Source: Zerene cesonia (lineage: Eukaryota > Arthropoda > Insecta > Lepidoptera > Pieridae). Taken from it: DNA of 64,000 bases. Positions 36,815 to 49,278 of this stretch are shown piece by piece. Where the stretch lies: assembly GCF_012273895.1 (NCBI RefSeq), contig NC_052113.1, positions 6,252,195 through 6,316,194 on the forward strand, given 5' to 3'. A program made the translations under genes and the position numbers. Position 1 is the first letter of the stretch. The number at the start of each line of letters is the position of its first letter. A model generated the notes under the pieces. The model was given only the letters and a program-made list of their open reading frames with translations. It was not told the origin of the DNA and did no database searches.

Positions 36815-39409
36815 TTACATTAAATTACTGAATTTATGCAATATTTACCATACACGTCAATTAAATAATATATAATAGTTTATACAATATAAGTCAATAA
36901 TAAATATATTTTATTTAACATACCCATCTTAATGAGTAATTTACATTATTTTTATTTTTACATATTAAAAACACGTTAGATATTCACCCTAGGCTTCTCT
37001 TATGTGTATTGTGCACTTCGCATTATCGCGTAATATTGCATTTTTCTATTACACTTGCATGAAGTATTCAGTATTGTTTTCTTTACGAACATTCTTTCAC
37101 AGGGCTTAGTCTATCTCTGTTCGGACTTGACTTACATAATTAAAACTGATTAATCGAAAGCAATTGCATTAGTACCTACCAGATTATTTAAATATTTTCT
37201 GGTAGAGGCATTTGAACCATGCGGGCATGATCCTAAATCCTAAGCTTAAAGTTGCGATTTGACAAGTTCGTTGACAGAGGATCGCAAACAATGTCGTAGT
37301 TTTTGTGGAAGATGACATCACGAGAATATTGATTGTCGATATATCTATAGACCTTGATAAAAATAACATATTATATATGTATAGTAGATACATATATACA
37401 TATTTAATTCAAACGTCCATACATAGTAGGTACTAGGTACTTCACAAAAATAACCTACACGCGAGGCATGTCGAAGACCGTAAGCTACTGTTTTAGAAGA
37501 ATTATTTTGTAGAATGGTTACTCATTCATTTTTCGATTTGTGTTACATATAGTATTATTTTATAATGAATGAGTATTAATCGAATTTATATTTTGATCAT
37601 TTTAATAGTTATGTAATTTAGCAATATTATCTTAGTTTTCACAATTCATGATACTTGATCAATGTATAAGTTATTAATTAATCTTATTTAGTTATTTCAT
37701 TAAAGCTTAATTAATTATACTCACTTATAAGTGTCTACTGACATGTAGTTAAAAATATATCACAAACCAAACAAAGATTTATGTTACGACGATTTTTATT
37801 GCATTTTATGAGTACAAAACCGTTAAGTTTTATTTACCACTTCAGAGAACAATACTTAAAGAAGTGTGCAAAATGAGTTTATCGGATCACAGTTTAATAT
37901 AACCTTTTGATTATCTGTATGAAGCTACGTGGTTTCTTTGTAAAATATTTATAATTTCAGTAGGTAAGTATATAATTTTTTATCTCTTTCGAAATTCTTA
38001 CGAATCTGGACTCCTATCCACTATTATTTTTATGATTCCTGAGGACGTTTAATAAAGATTACCGCGTTTAATTTATTGATTATATTGTTATATAAGTTAC
38101 ATCGAGATCCATAGAGATGGTGATAGAAACTTTAAATGACTGAAAAAATCTTCCAAAACTTACATTTAAAAAGTCTTTGACCTTATAAAATATATATCAA
38201 ACTATTGAATAATGATTTATGGATTTATAACCACAATATACGATTAAACTTGTTTGAGTTTTATAGCGATGAAAGATTCAACGATTTTTTGCGAGATCAC
38301 TATTCTTTATAAACTATTTTTCTTCGTCAGGTCAGTTACCTCTAATTTTTATTTCGACCTCTCGGTGAAATACCTCTGAACAGGTCACATAAACAAGCGA
38401 GCTAGACTAAATCTTTATAAATAAATGTATAATTAGAATCGAGAGAGCGAGCTAAGAAACTAAAAACATAATGAATTAACAGGATAAAGTTTTGTTTAAA
38501 CAATGATTTACATGATTCTGCTTTTAATACTTTTCTTATTTGTATATCAGTTTCCATAACCTGACTTGCTTGATATGTCGCCATAGAATTGATTTAGGTC
38601 CACATATACACATAAGTATAATGTATATGTGCAGGATAACATGATTTCCATGATATTTGTGTCTTTAAAAAAATTCACATTTTTCGTAAACTATACCTAT
38701 ATTTATTTATGCATGCACTGCACTGCATGCACTATTTAACCAAGTTCAAAAAAAGAAGAAGGTTCTCAATTTGCCTTTTTGTGTTTGTTACCTTTTTTAT
38801 TTTCTAAAATAATCTTGAACAAATTTTGATTTTTTTGATGATTGTTTTAATATTTAGATAAAAGCTGTTACTTGTCATTGGGTCCCGCTATAATTTGCTC
38901 TAGTTCTGACAGTTTAAAGGTGGTTTGGGATTTTATTAAAAATAATTATTTACATCATAAACTCAGGTAAATATGTAACTAAATATATATGACGAGCGAA
39001 TAGAATGTACTGTTTACATTCTATTCGTTCATGAAGAACTTCCGTATTTTAAAATACTCTTTTTAGCTGTATATTAGCCATACAGGAAATACTCAAAAGG
39101 TTTGTCACGCAAAGGTGTAGTTGAAGAAATTTTTACAATTTACCAATTACAAGCTAAATATTAATGAGTAGGTGAATAGTATAATGTTATCTGTGGTAGG
39201 TATGTCACGTGAGAGTCCAGCTCGGGCCGGCTCAGCACAAATTGGGCCATTCAGCAAGTTATCAGTCTTATAAACTTGAATGATTAATAGTTATAAGTGA
39301 AATTTATTTTAGTAACAGTGTTGACAGTGACAGGGAAAGCCCTACAAGATCCTATTTGTGCGTGATCGCGTGACTTTCTCATTATTAAAAAATAAAAATG
39401 CAGGTCGGG
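36815..39409. other. Non-coding DNA
   Basis: No gene. It contains a hairpin (38994-39030) and, at about 39206-39257, a short diverged relative of the gggagtcgagcac repeat head (gagtccagctcgggccgg, then cacaaattgggcca). Confidence 0.4.
38994..39030. repeat. 16-bp hairpin
   Basis: gagcgaatagaatgta (38994-39009) pairs with tacattctattcgttc (39015-39030) with one G-T wobble and a 5-nt loop. No following T-run or tRNA-like boxes. Function unknown. Confidence 0.7.
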
Positions 39410-39535
39410 CTCGCGGCACTAAAGGTTACGTACAAAGCTAAAGAGTAACTGCAAAATAAATTGATCACCATCCAATTTATAACTGTGTCAACGTCCCGTT
39501 TTTTCCTTTAGGTACGGAACCCTAAAATATCAGAC
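39410..39535. repeat. Decayed DNA-transposon-like repeat
   Basis: It includes aaattgatcaccatccaat and ends tttaggtacggaaccctaaaa. The word tacggaaccctaa resembles terminal sequence of MITE-like repeats frequent in Lepidoptera. The other end is not clear. Confidence 0.35.
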
Positions 39536-39972
39536 AAAAAGCCATCAAAGTTGCCTAACCTAAGAAAATATTCGGTCGTAAAAGTTATTTCCCCTAGTGA
39601 GTGACCTTTTAAGGTAATACATAATATAGGAAATGTTCGTGTTTATCTTTACAGGTATCAAGGACGTTTATACATAAAATAACACACGGCAAATGAATAC
39701 ACAGTTTTGCTGACCGTCTAAAAATGAACATTGATGTTTATTGAGGGCATTGAAGCAAGGTTGTTTAATGTATAGACATTATACTATATGTTTGAGGACG
39801 CACCCAAGAGCCCAACCCAAATACTAATTGAACCTACGTATAAGATCCGGCAGCAGGATTCATTCCAGTTGTCAGATGTGTATACATGTTTAAATATACC
39901 TTTTTTTCTCAGTGACAAAAGGTAAATCACGATGTTCTTTTATATTATTTGTTGTACATTGGGTTTACGCAT

Positions 39973-40114
39973 ATCTATGCTCACATATTATAAGAAAGTA
40001 AAAATAGTCTCTGTACATTTTTTTTTCCAAAATAGTAAAACTCAGTAACGTAGTCTTTCCTCCATTTTGTTAACGTTTAAAGTTGACGCGAACGAAGTCG
40101 CGGGCACCAGCTAG
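39973..40114 (+). mobile_element. Decayed Helitron-like fragment
   Basis: The 3' end gacgcgaacgaagtcgcggg then caccagCTAG followed by T is clear. The 5' part (attataagaaagtaaaaat) is a poor match to the family core. Confidence 0.5.
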
Positions 40115-43100
40115 TATAATGTAAATACTCACTTTAGATACATAGGTTTAAGTCATTATACCTTTATATAAATATAATTGTCAAATAGCTACGTCCTACT
40201 ATTATAATGAGATTCACATTATACTTTATAGTTTTACTGCCATCTTTCGGGAGTCTTGATCCTGAATTTTAATACAACCTCCGAGGTGTTACTCGTTCGT
40301 TTCTTTAGTGTTCAAAAAATGATAACTTTGAAGTGATAATGACGCAATCATAACAACTAATAACTAAAATAAAAATGAATGAAATATAATACCTGGGCGT
40401 TGTTGACTTACCTACAGCAAAAACAAAAAAAAACAATTATTAGGTTTCTTTCACATATTTCGTGAGTATCAAAGCTCACAGAACATAATAGCTGATATTT
40501 GCCAAAATTTACCAGTATTTTCGATTCTATCAGTGTGGACAAATTTCTATTCTCAGCTCCATCATAACCTCCTTGTGTTCTTTGAGTGTTTTCAATTAAC
40601 CCTGTCTTCCCTAAATCATAGTATTACAAACACAAATCAATTGTCAACATATACTTACTATATGTGTTAGGTCGCGAACAATTGAAAGTTGAAATAATAT
40701 CCATCACGGAATTTCTTCGTTCTTCTTCTGTTGAACTCTTTATACGCTCATAATCTTATTCGAGAGTAGAGTGTAGTCATGAGCTGTTATATTTAATCAT
40801 CAAACAATTTCACTAGTGCGATTCAAACATGTTCAGCGCCATCTTATATTACGGACTTACACTTATACAATCTGTACTTATGGAACTTATACTATAAACT
40901 TTACATGTTAATACAAAATTAGACTCTCAGTAATACGAGTAAAACATATTGATATAATAAATGCACAAAGAGCGTAAAATGAGTATACTGCGAATATTTT
41001 CAGTTCTAATAAAATGAAGTACTACATACTGAACGAATTGTTAGTTATTTGAAGCTGAATTATAGTTAAGTATAAAATAATCTTTTTATCAACCGAGAGA
41101 TTTCGGTTCTGCTCTCATGCGCTAGCTTTTGTACAAAGGAGGCGGTAATATTTATATTATTTGTAGTGTACTTAGTTCCAAATAATCAATGACAGAACTA
41201 TATAAATGTTTTATATTTCAGTCAGGTAAGAAATATCGATTGAATTAACACTTTTTTGTACCCAAATTTAAAGCTAGGCCTAGGCTAAATCTTTATCACA
41301 GCGAAAGCAACATTTTTTGTGATTACGAGAAATTATAAAACAGCCAACAGGTTTGACTGGAATTCTCATAACATTTAACTTTGTAATTTATTGCTTCGTG
41401 CTAATGAAATTAAAAATAGTTTATTGGAAAAATGCTCATTTTACCTACTCGGTAGTCATAGAACGTCACTATTATGTTAGTTAGCCACGACTAAATCAAT
41501 TAGTCTATGTCATTCAAATCAACCAGTTACGAAATATAATCTTATTTTCATGGTACTGGATAACCACCATTTTATGTAATCATATTTTGTGAGTACACAA
41601 GGTACCTAATAATAATTTCTACAAGTGTCTTTATTTCAAATTTGGCTATTGTTATTAATTATGAATCTCGATATATATAAAATTATGTCACAATGTTAGT
41701 TACCATACTCCTCTGAAACACCTGGACGTGGACGGAAGTTTTCTGTGCATGTCGGGTAGGTATGAGTATCGGCAAACATCTATTTTATAAGAGTAAGGCA
41801 GAATATCGTTCGCCGGTTCAGCTAGAATTATTATAAAAAAAAAATTAATATTGAGTTGCGGACGTGTATCGGCTAATCGGTAATCGGCTCGATAAAGTAA
41901 TAAAATCAACACATAGTTCATCAAATAAAAATTCATAATAATAATATCCATGTATTTCATATAAAAAGACACACATAATAACACAGATCACATAATACCA
42001 TACAAATAATATAAAAATTTTATTACGATCTCACTCACCCGCTCTCTGCTCTCGCTTAAATAGTGACAGTTTTATAATATCCAGCCAGTCCACCACAGAG
42101 TAAATAGTAATTTACCGACAGTTCGCCAACAAACTTCGCGCGGTAAACGCGCTCTCGTTTTAAATATAAGCGGAATGCAAATTCCCGCGTCTCCCATTTG
42201 TTTACTTAAAATGTTAACTGAATAATTTATTCTATTTAACCGAAATCAAAAAAGAATAAAAACGTTGTTGTGAGTAATGCGTAGTTCATAAATTTATTCA
42301 ATTGTTCATCCCAGTATTGGTGACAAAATTATCGGAAATTTGCTTTTTCCTAAGAAGTAAGTATATTTTATTGAAATTTTTTGCGTCCTTATATACTTCA
42401 TATTTAAATTTATTCCAAAGAGTTATTTATAGTATTTTTACCACTATATTTATTACAAACTATTATTATATTATACATGTCCTATTTACCTATACGTTCA
42501 ATTATGCATTAATTTTAATTGGTTTTAATCTTCATTTATCGCAATCTTTACATTTCAATAATTTCTAAATTATTGAATACTTACGCTTATCATGACGAGA
42601 ATATATTTTATCAGAAGCCAAGCTAAGAGGTTATCATATAAAAAGAAAGTTCAAGTGACAAATTCTACCGTATACAGATAACTAATAATCAATATAATGA
42701 TATGATAATTTCATAAGTTATACTTCTATTTTTAGTATAGTGATTTGGAAGAGTGCACAGCTGTTACAACAAATACATAATATTGTGAATTTCGTTCAAT
42801 TTTTTTTTTTCATAAACTTCCATATGAAGTTGAATTTAAATAAATCGAATTATTAGATTTCAACAAAAAACACAGTCAGAAAATAATTGTTGTTTTTTGA
42901 GGTTCTGAAATGTTTATATGTCAGGTAAATTATTATTTCATAATAGATGGTTTTGACTATTTTTCGCAATGTTGGGCAAATTCATTTTAAGGACTACCTT
43001 ACATTTCAATATAGGAGAAATATATTCTCCAATATACTATCGTATCTTACATACCTACTTACAAAAAGGTTGGTATAAGGTACCATATAGTACACTAATC

Positions 43101-44585
43101 CTATAATCTATTGGATTAAGTTGACAATTCTCTGAAATTTACACTAACCTCTATTTTTTACTATAATATACAGGAACATTACTCACTATAATATTATAAA
43201 CATCCATTTATATCGCAATTTTATTTAAATAGAATTAATTGCTTAATTACTAATCATGCATCTGATTAATTTCAACTAGATTGCAGAAGTGACAAAAAGA
43301 GTGGAGATATCCACAGCCATACCAACGAAATTTGTGTTTCAGTTCTGTAAAATTACTGTTATCCTAGAACTGGATGTCTTATTAAACCTCTTTCGGTAAT
43401 TCATGAATTTCTACAACAGCAAAATAATTAAGCCTATACATAGATGAATACCGTAATGATTATTCTCATAGCTATTATGAGAATAATTATTACCAATATA
43501 GATATATATATATATACTTTATCATAGTACATGTAATATATTATTTGTCTATAAGATAATAATTTAATAATAAGCATGATTATTTAACTGTCACGATCAC
43601 TATTATACACAGCACTATGCGCACATAAGGTAATGATTTTAAATAAAATTGTATATACAAAATATCAATATAAAACACGGAATATTATAGATAATCATAT
43701 ATTATTATAAATTTAGATATGATAGTGACAAGATGAAGATGTTATAAGAAAAATTATGTACAGTTATTACAAAAATAGCAATACACAGATGGTATACTTG
43801 CCAAGAAGAATTTTAAGTTAAGCGCGTTACCTAATACCTTCCTGTCTTTTATTAACCGACCTTCAAAAAGGATCTTCATCCTTTTCTTATAATAGCGTTA
43901 GTACTGTGTGTTTTTAATAATCGGAAGATAGCGTCATACCATTTAAAATGTATGAGATTTTTTCAAAGTAGGTAATAATTACGATAATAACGATTTCAAA
44001 GTCATAGATAGCATTCTTGAGGAAATACATTATTGTTTATTAACACACACCAACAGCTTTTACATATGTAACACACATTCATACACGTATATTCTGGATG
44101 TCTGGTAGAAATCGCGAAATAGCGATAAGACCGCCAATTGTTTAATTAGTAATTATATGAAGTTTCTTTTTAGTTTTGTTTTAGAGCAATAAAGGAAACA
44201 ATAACTAAATAAATAAAATAGATATAATATATCGCATCATATTTTATACTGGTCATAATACTTTCCATTAAATTACATATATAAATACTTATATATGCAT
44301 ACACATCTACAATCAAATATATAGTCTGTATAGACTAAACAAAAACATTGTCCAGGATTCTTAGTAATAAGAAAACAGCAATAAAAATGTCGGATATTGT
44401 GTAATATAAACTAGCAGCCGCGACAGCTCTTAAGAATATTAAATTTTAAAGAAACTTAAGACGTTACCTCATATAACGAACGCGCACATGATTTGTTTAC
44501 TTGATGCCTTCAAATAATAGTTTGTTTTAAAGTGCCTACCAACTTTATATTCCGTAACACTTTAAATATCTAAGGTCCAACGTAA
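40115..44585. other. Non-coding DNA
   Basis: No gene supported. A GC-richer, CG-containing block at 42020-42200 could be regulatory, possibly for the downstream GUSB gene, but this is only compositional. A 12-bp hairpin lies at 43459-43487. An exon-like minus-strand snippet near 41701-41745 was rejected. Confidence 0.4.
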
Positions 44586-45002
44586 TCTTACTAATATTAT
44601 AAATGCGAAAGTTTGTAAGGATGTGTGTGTCTTTGTTACTCTTTTACGCAAAAACTGCTGAGACCGATTGCAATGAAATTTGGTACGTAGACAGCTGGAT
44701 AACTGGAATAACATATAAGTGAAGTCCCGTGTCCCCTAGTGGGGTATGGGGCAGATGATGTACATCCGTTTCACTGATCGATTTTCTATAGGGACAAGTA
44801 GGTGATCAGCCTTCTGTGTCCTGCCAGACCGAGACTTTTTTTTTTTGTGCGTCCCCACCGGGAATTGAACCCAGGACCCCTCGGTTCTACGCTCACGCGT
44901 TAACCACTGTACCAAGGAGGCGGTCAACATATAGGCAACTTTTAACCCCGATATTCCTACGGTATACGGACTTACGCGGGTGAAGCCGCGGGGTGCAGCT
45001 AG
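44586..45002 (+). mobile_element. Helitron-like element interrupted by a SINE
   Basis: Helitron parts are 44586-44717 and 44926-45002. It starts TCTTACTAATATTATAA after A and ends ggtgcagCTAG before T, which is the A|T insertion rule. The middle words match the elements at 11626 and 35846. The SINE at 44718-44925 lies inside it. Confidence 0.75.
44718..44925 (-). mobile_element. tRNA-derived SINE nested in the Helitron, minus strand
   Basis: The element is flanked by aacatata on both sides (44710-44717 and 44926-44933), an 8-bp target duplication. On the minus strand the head reads cgcctccttggtacagtgg (A-box region) and, further on, gggttcaattcccgg (B box), followed by a T/A-rich stretch and a tail ending in cacgggacttcact. 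A second copy is at 50946-51153. The minus-strand 64-codon frame here is a by-product of the SINE. Confidence 0.8.
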
Positions 45003-47029
45003 TTATGATATAATTGGCATACTATAACATTTTTTTGTCTCAAACATTAATGACATTGATTGAGTTACCAAATAATATTTTCAGAAAGACGCTAGATAAC
45101 TTATCATATGATCAGTCTTTTAATATTAGTTTTTGAAAGAGCGGCCTACATTTTATGATAATTTAATTAGAAAAGTAAATATTTTACCTTTTGCCTCCAC
45201 TTTTATATATAGCTTTTTTATATATAGCTGAAGTCGATTCAAAGTGGAAATAAAGTTCTAAGAATAAAACGGCCACTAATTAAAAATACAGCTATTTTAT
45301 TGTATAAGTATCAATCACAGGTTTTCAATAAACTTGCTGAGTGATATCATGCAAAATGAGATTGCGTTCTAATGTTACTTCACAGAATTTCTATTTCTTA
45401 TATTACCGAGAGTGTTCTAGCTTATCTTCGTATCTTTAAACAATTATGAAATTTGTTTCTGCAGATCTATTATTGAGTTGTGTAATGGATGTTGATATAT
45501 TACGCATTATTAAGTATTGCTTAAAAGCATAATAAACATTGTATTTTTAAGCAATACTTTGTGTATAAAAAGCATAACACAATTTGATAAAGGTCCATTT
45601 ATAATGTTTACATTGCGTAATGCAAATATACATTTGCCAAGTCATAGATAAAATTGACTGGAGAGCTAACATCGTAAACCTAGTTTTGCCGATGTTACTT
45701 ACTTAAGGAACAAAGCGATAAGCTGGTAATGAGGCACTTAATTATTAAACCAGAGCAATGACAGTCATTTTTAAACATTAATGAACAATGATTTCAACTA
45801 AATGAACTGCCCTTTTTGGCTTTCTTAACTCATGAAGACTTAAGTCATTAGAGAGAAGTGTAGTGAATGAGATTGTCTTTTAAGCATTTAGAACACAATG
45901 CTCATAGTATAGTTAGTTTACAATAAGTCTTAGATGTTTTGAAAAAAATATTTTATATTTTTACGCTTTTTATCAAACAGAATTCGTTTTTTTTTTTTTT
46001 TTAATTCAGACTCACATATACTTTTTATATTTATTATCAAAAGCAACAGTTAAATAAACAGTTGTGAAATAAAAAACCACCGAGGTATATAGTTATGTAC
46101 GTTTTATACAAATAAATTTGCAAAAGGAACAATTCTAATTAGTGCTTTGAAATTAACGCTAAACAACGTATTTATATTTTTTTTTCTTTTAAATAATTGT
46201 ATAAATTCATATTGAAAGGCACTATTTGGAGAGGTTCGTATTTCTTTCCCTGTGAAAGTAGCATGAGCAATTCATGAGAAAAAATACAAACGGAGCAAAT
46301 ATTTAAATAAAGAAACGCTTGCGTGGCTGCTTAATATTTAAAGTCCTTTAATACTGGCGCAACTTAATATGGCACTCGCATTATAAATGAGGCATACAAC
46401 AAAGAACGTTTGTGTAGGCTAGCATTAAAAGAGATCAACGATAATGCATTCCAGAGCGGAGAGCACACAATGTACTCATTCAGCTGGATGCAAGGATAAC
46501 AGAATTATAATGACATGTGAATGTTATGATTAGCATCGATAGGACGATAAGTTTGTGTTTGTGATTTAATTTCTAGAACCCATAAAAAAGAACCATTTGC
46601 TAGCTTTTTGTAAAAAATATTCTATATTTATAGGTAATACTACTATTATAGTATAACGTTGTCCGTCTTAATACATCGTATAGTGTGGATTTTAATAACC
46701 CACGCAATACGAGGTAGGTGAAGATCCAAAGGTGAAAATATCTAGCGCTGCTTATGTGGCAATCAATTTTATTTACCTATTAGGCAAAAAATAAACATAT
46801 GCTACGTATCATGGTTTCGTAAACACGTTATCAATTAGCGATCGATAAACTTGGCAGAGCGGTCAGTCACCTGTGAAATTTATAGTCATACCTATATTTT
46901 GCAAAATAGTATCCAGTGCTTTATTGAATTGTATATATTGCGATGTATTTGTATCGATTATATTCGATGCCTTTAATATTCTTTTCCTTAACCTTCCGAA
47001 TCCGAAATTAAAGTCGACAATCCACTTGC
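45003..47029. other. Non-coding DNA
   Basis: No gene. A hairpin with 15-bp perfect arms (45512-45526 and 45545-45559, loop 18 nt) is present. T-rich and A-rich runs are common. Confidence 0.45.
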
Positions 47030-47150
47030 AGACGCATAAGACCTACAAATAGCCTTTCGCCTCTGAAAATGTTCATGGGCAACGGTAGATTCTACCACGA
47101 GGCGTCCCACAAGCTCCTTTGCCGACTTTGGAATTAAAAAAAAATAAAAG
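47030..47150 (+). repeat. 3' part of interspersed repeat with A-rich tail
   Basis: aaatgttcatgggcaacgg and cacaagctcctttgccgac are followed by a run of A. Same family as 25116-25510. Confidence 0.5.
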
Positions 47151-49014
47151 CACATATTTAGATACGTGTAATTAAAAAAATATTTCGATCTTACCTTGGG
47201 ATCCAATCCTCAATAAAGTTTAAATAAAATCAACATTATTTCGCCTTACAGAAAAAGAACAGTACTGTCACACATGTCAATTGAATCGGCCATATGCCTA
47301 ATAGTGACTCATAATCGACAAAAAAGCATGTAAATATATTTTCGTATCTGCACTGCAAGCCGTAGCTTCAAGTAGGTATACATAAAACACAATTAATAAC
47401 TCTACATCCGCGTTGATATAATAACACATATCTACTATCTGTATAATTAGTATAAATTAAATTAATTAATTTATACTTGATAATTTTATTTTTTTGTTTA
47501 AACATAAAAAAGTTTTTTTAACAAATCCATATTCATACATACCATAGACGAACAAGTGAATAACGGAAAATCTTAAGAATTAATATAAGAAAAACAAGTT
47601 CATTTTAATTTTAGTTAGTGATAAAATACGTAGAATAACATTTTATATGTACGTTCACAGTGCCATTATATAATAATGCAAACATAATAGTACACAACCG
47701 AACAAACATTTATGTTATATACTCGAACTATCAGCCTCACTTTAATTCCCATATTCACACGACTGCAACGCTTAAAATAATATTACAAATACGGAATAAT
47801 TTTTTACTGAAATTTAAATTGGAAATGGACAAGAAATGTTGTGAACAATGCACGTTACACATAATGGGAACGTTAATTATCAATAACTCTGTTATCGTAA
47901 GAGTTATGTGAAACACGCTAAAATCTGTTTATCGCGAGATTCGCTGTATGCCGGCATGTGGAATCCAACTGAGAATTGTTATTAGATGTATTGTTTATGC
48001 GCATGCTCTAGAAAGCCAGCTCGTTTTGCAATATAGCATTTTACAAATGAAATATTTACACCCGCTTTTTGAACCGAATTTTCGTAATATTCTATTTGAA
48101 GAACTGCAAGTATGCAGCAATTTGTAAATTATGGTAATTTTTCGACATAAAAGTGCCTAAACATAACTAGAATCATTCAATATCGAATGAGTGCTGCTGT
48201 GGGTTAACGCAGTTGCTAACACAGACAAGGTAATTTATACCATTAATTAAGCGAATTAAGTATTTTGTTAATAAAAAGCAAAACACATTATAACTAGCAA
48301 ATATCTTAGATGATCTAAACGTGTTTTATGTCCCGCATAATTAATATAAATACCTGGTATGCAGATTCGAGTATCTATATAGTTTTAATTTAAATTCTCA
48401 ACCGTGTTTGATGTGATAAATTAAATTTTACATGAATTCTTTTCTAAAAGAATAGTATAGAAGTTTATACCAAGTTTATACCAAGTTCTTCATTTGCAAA
48501 TTAGCTTCATATATTAAGGAAATGTTAAACTTTGTTACTTCCGTTACATAAACGATATCAATCTTAATCCTTTAATACGATTGCATCCATTATTATGTAG
48601 TAATAAAACCTGCATATATAATGAAAAAAATGGTATAAAATAGTCCATTATCACTTTCTGCCTTTGCCTTGTTACACGACATGCGATGTTGATGCTCCCT
48701 CGCCTTGCATCTTAACCAGTATTTCACTTTCTATGAATTAAACATTCTCTAGTACCTATGCTGGATAATAATTATTATTGGTGTGCTATCGCTTCGTGTA
48801 TCATCTAATAAATACTTCGTGTAACGTATATGCAATATTAGGTAATGATTGGATTAAGAAATAGCTATCGGATATGTTTTTTTGTTTGAATTTGCGTGGC
48901 CGTCAGTGTTCAGTATGTATGTAATTCAAACGTGAATGGATAGAACATGCTTTATGCATCCCGTACATTAGTTTTGTTTCGTACCAAAGATTTATATTTG
49001 CATTCTCCTTTCAG
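47151..49014. other. Region upstream of GUSB start codon
   Basis: No coding exon. It should contain the promoter or the first non-coding exon of GUSB, or an intron between them, but none could be fixed by eye. Confidence 0.4.
49001..49014 (+). promoter_or_regulatory. Splice acceptor before the GUSB start codon
   Basis: cattctcctttcag is a strong pyrimidine tract plus AG, three bases before the start codon (ATA then ATG at 49018). It implies that GUSB has at least one upstream non-coding exon, so the transcription start is further left. Confidence 0.6.
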
Positions 49015-49017
49015 ATA

Positions 49018-49278
49018 ATGTTAATCAATACGAGTTTATTCCTGCTATGTGCGCTGGTTATATCTGTCGTTGAAGCCACTGTACCAGTGACGGCCAGCGC
49101 GAATGAGATCAACCAATTACCGAGGAAAAAGTCCGTGAACCCAAGTGCTCCCTTATACCCACGTGCCTCGGAAACCAGAGATGTGAAGACATTAGATGGT
49201 ATTTGGAATTTTAGAAAATCGCCAACCGACCCGGAATTCGGTTACAAAAATGGATGGTACGAACAGGATCTTGATAAG
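49018..49278 (+). CDS. GUSB: GUSB coding exon 1
   Basis: Residues 1-87: signal peptide, then LYPRASETRDVKTLDGIWNF, the usual start of the jelly-roll domain. Start chosen at the first ATG after the acceptor at 49014. The donor GTAATT follows in phase 0. Confidence 0.92.

Noticed and set aside
41701..41745. Exon-like minus-strand snippet reading ENFRPRPGVSEEYG before GTAACT
   Set aside because: No acceptable acceptor at its start and no neighbouring exons; a chance frame is likely.
43459..43487. 12-bp hairpin (tattctcata with tatgagaata)
   Set aside because: Short AT-rich palindromes of this size are expected by chance in this composition.
44736..44930. 64-codon minus-strand frame (and a similar plus frame at 51048-51290)
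   Set aside because: They lie within the two SINE copies and are by-products of the tRNA-derived sequence.
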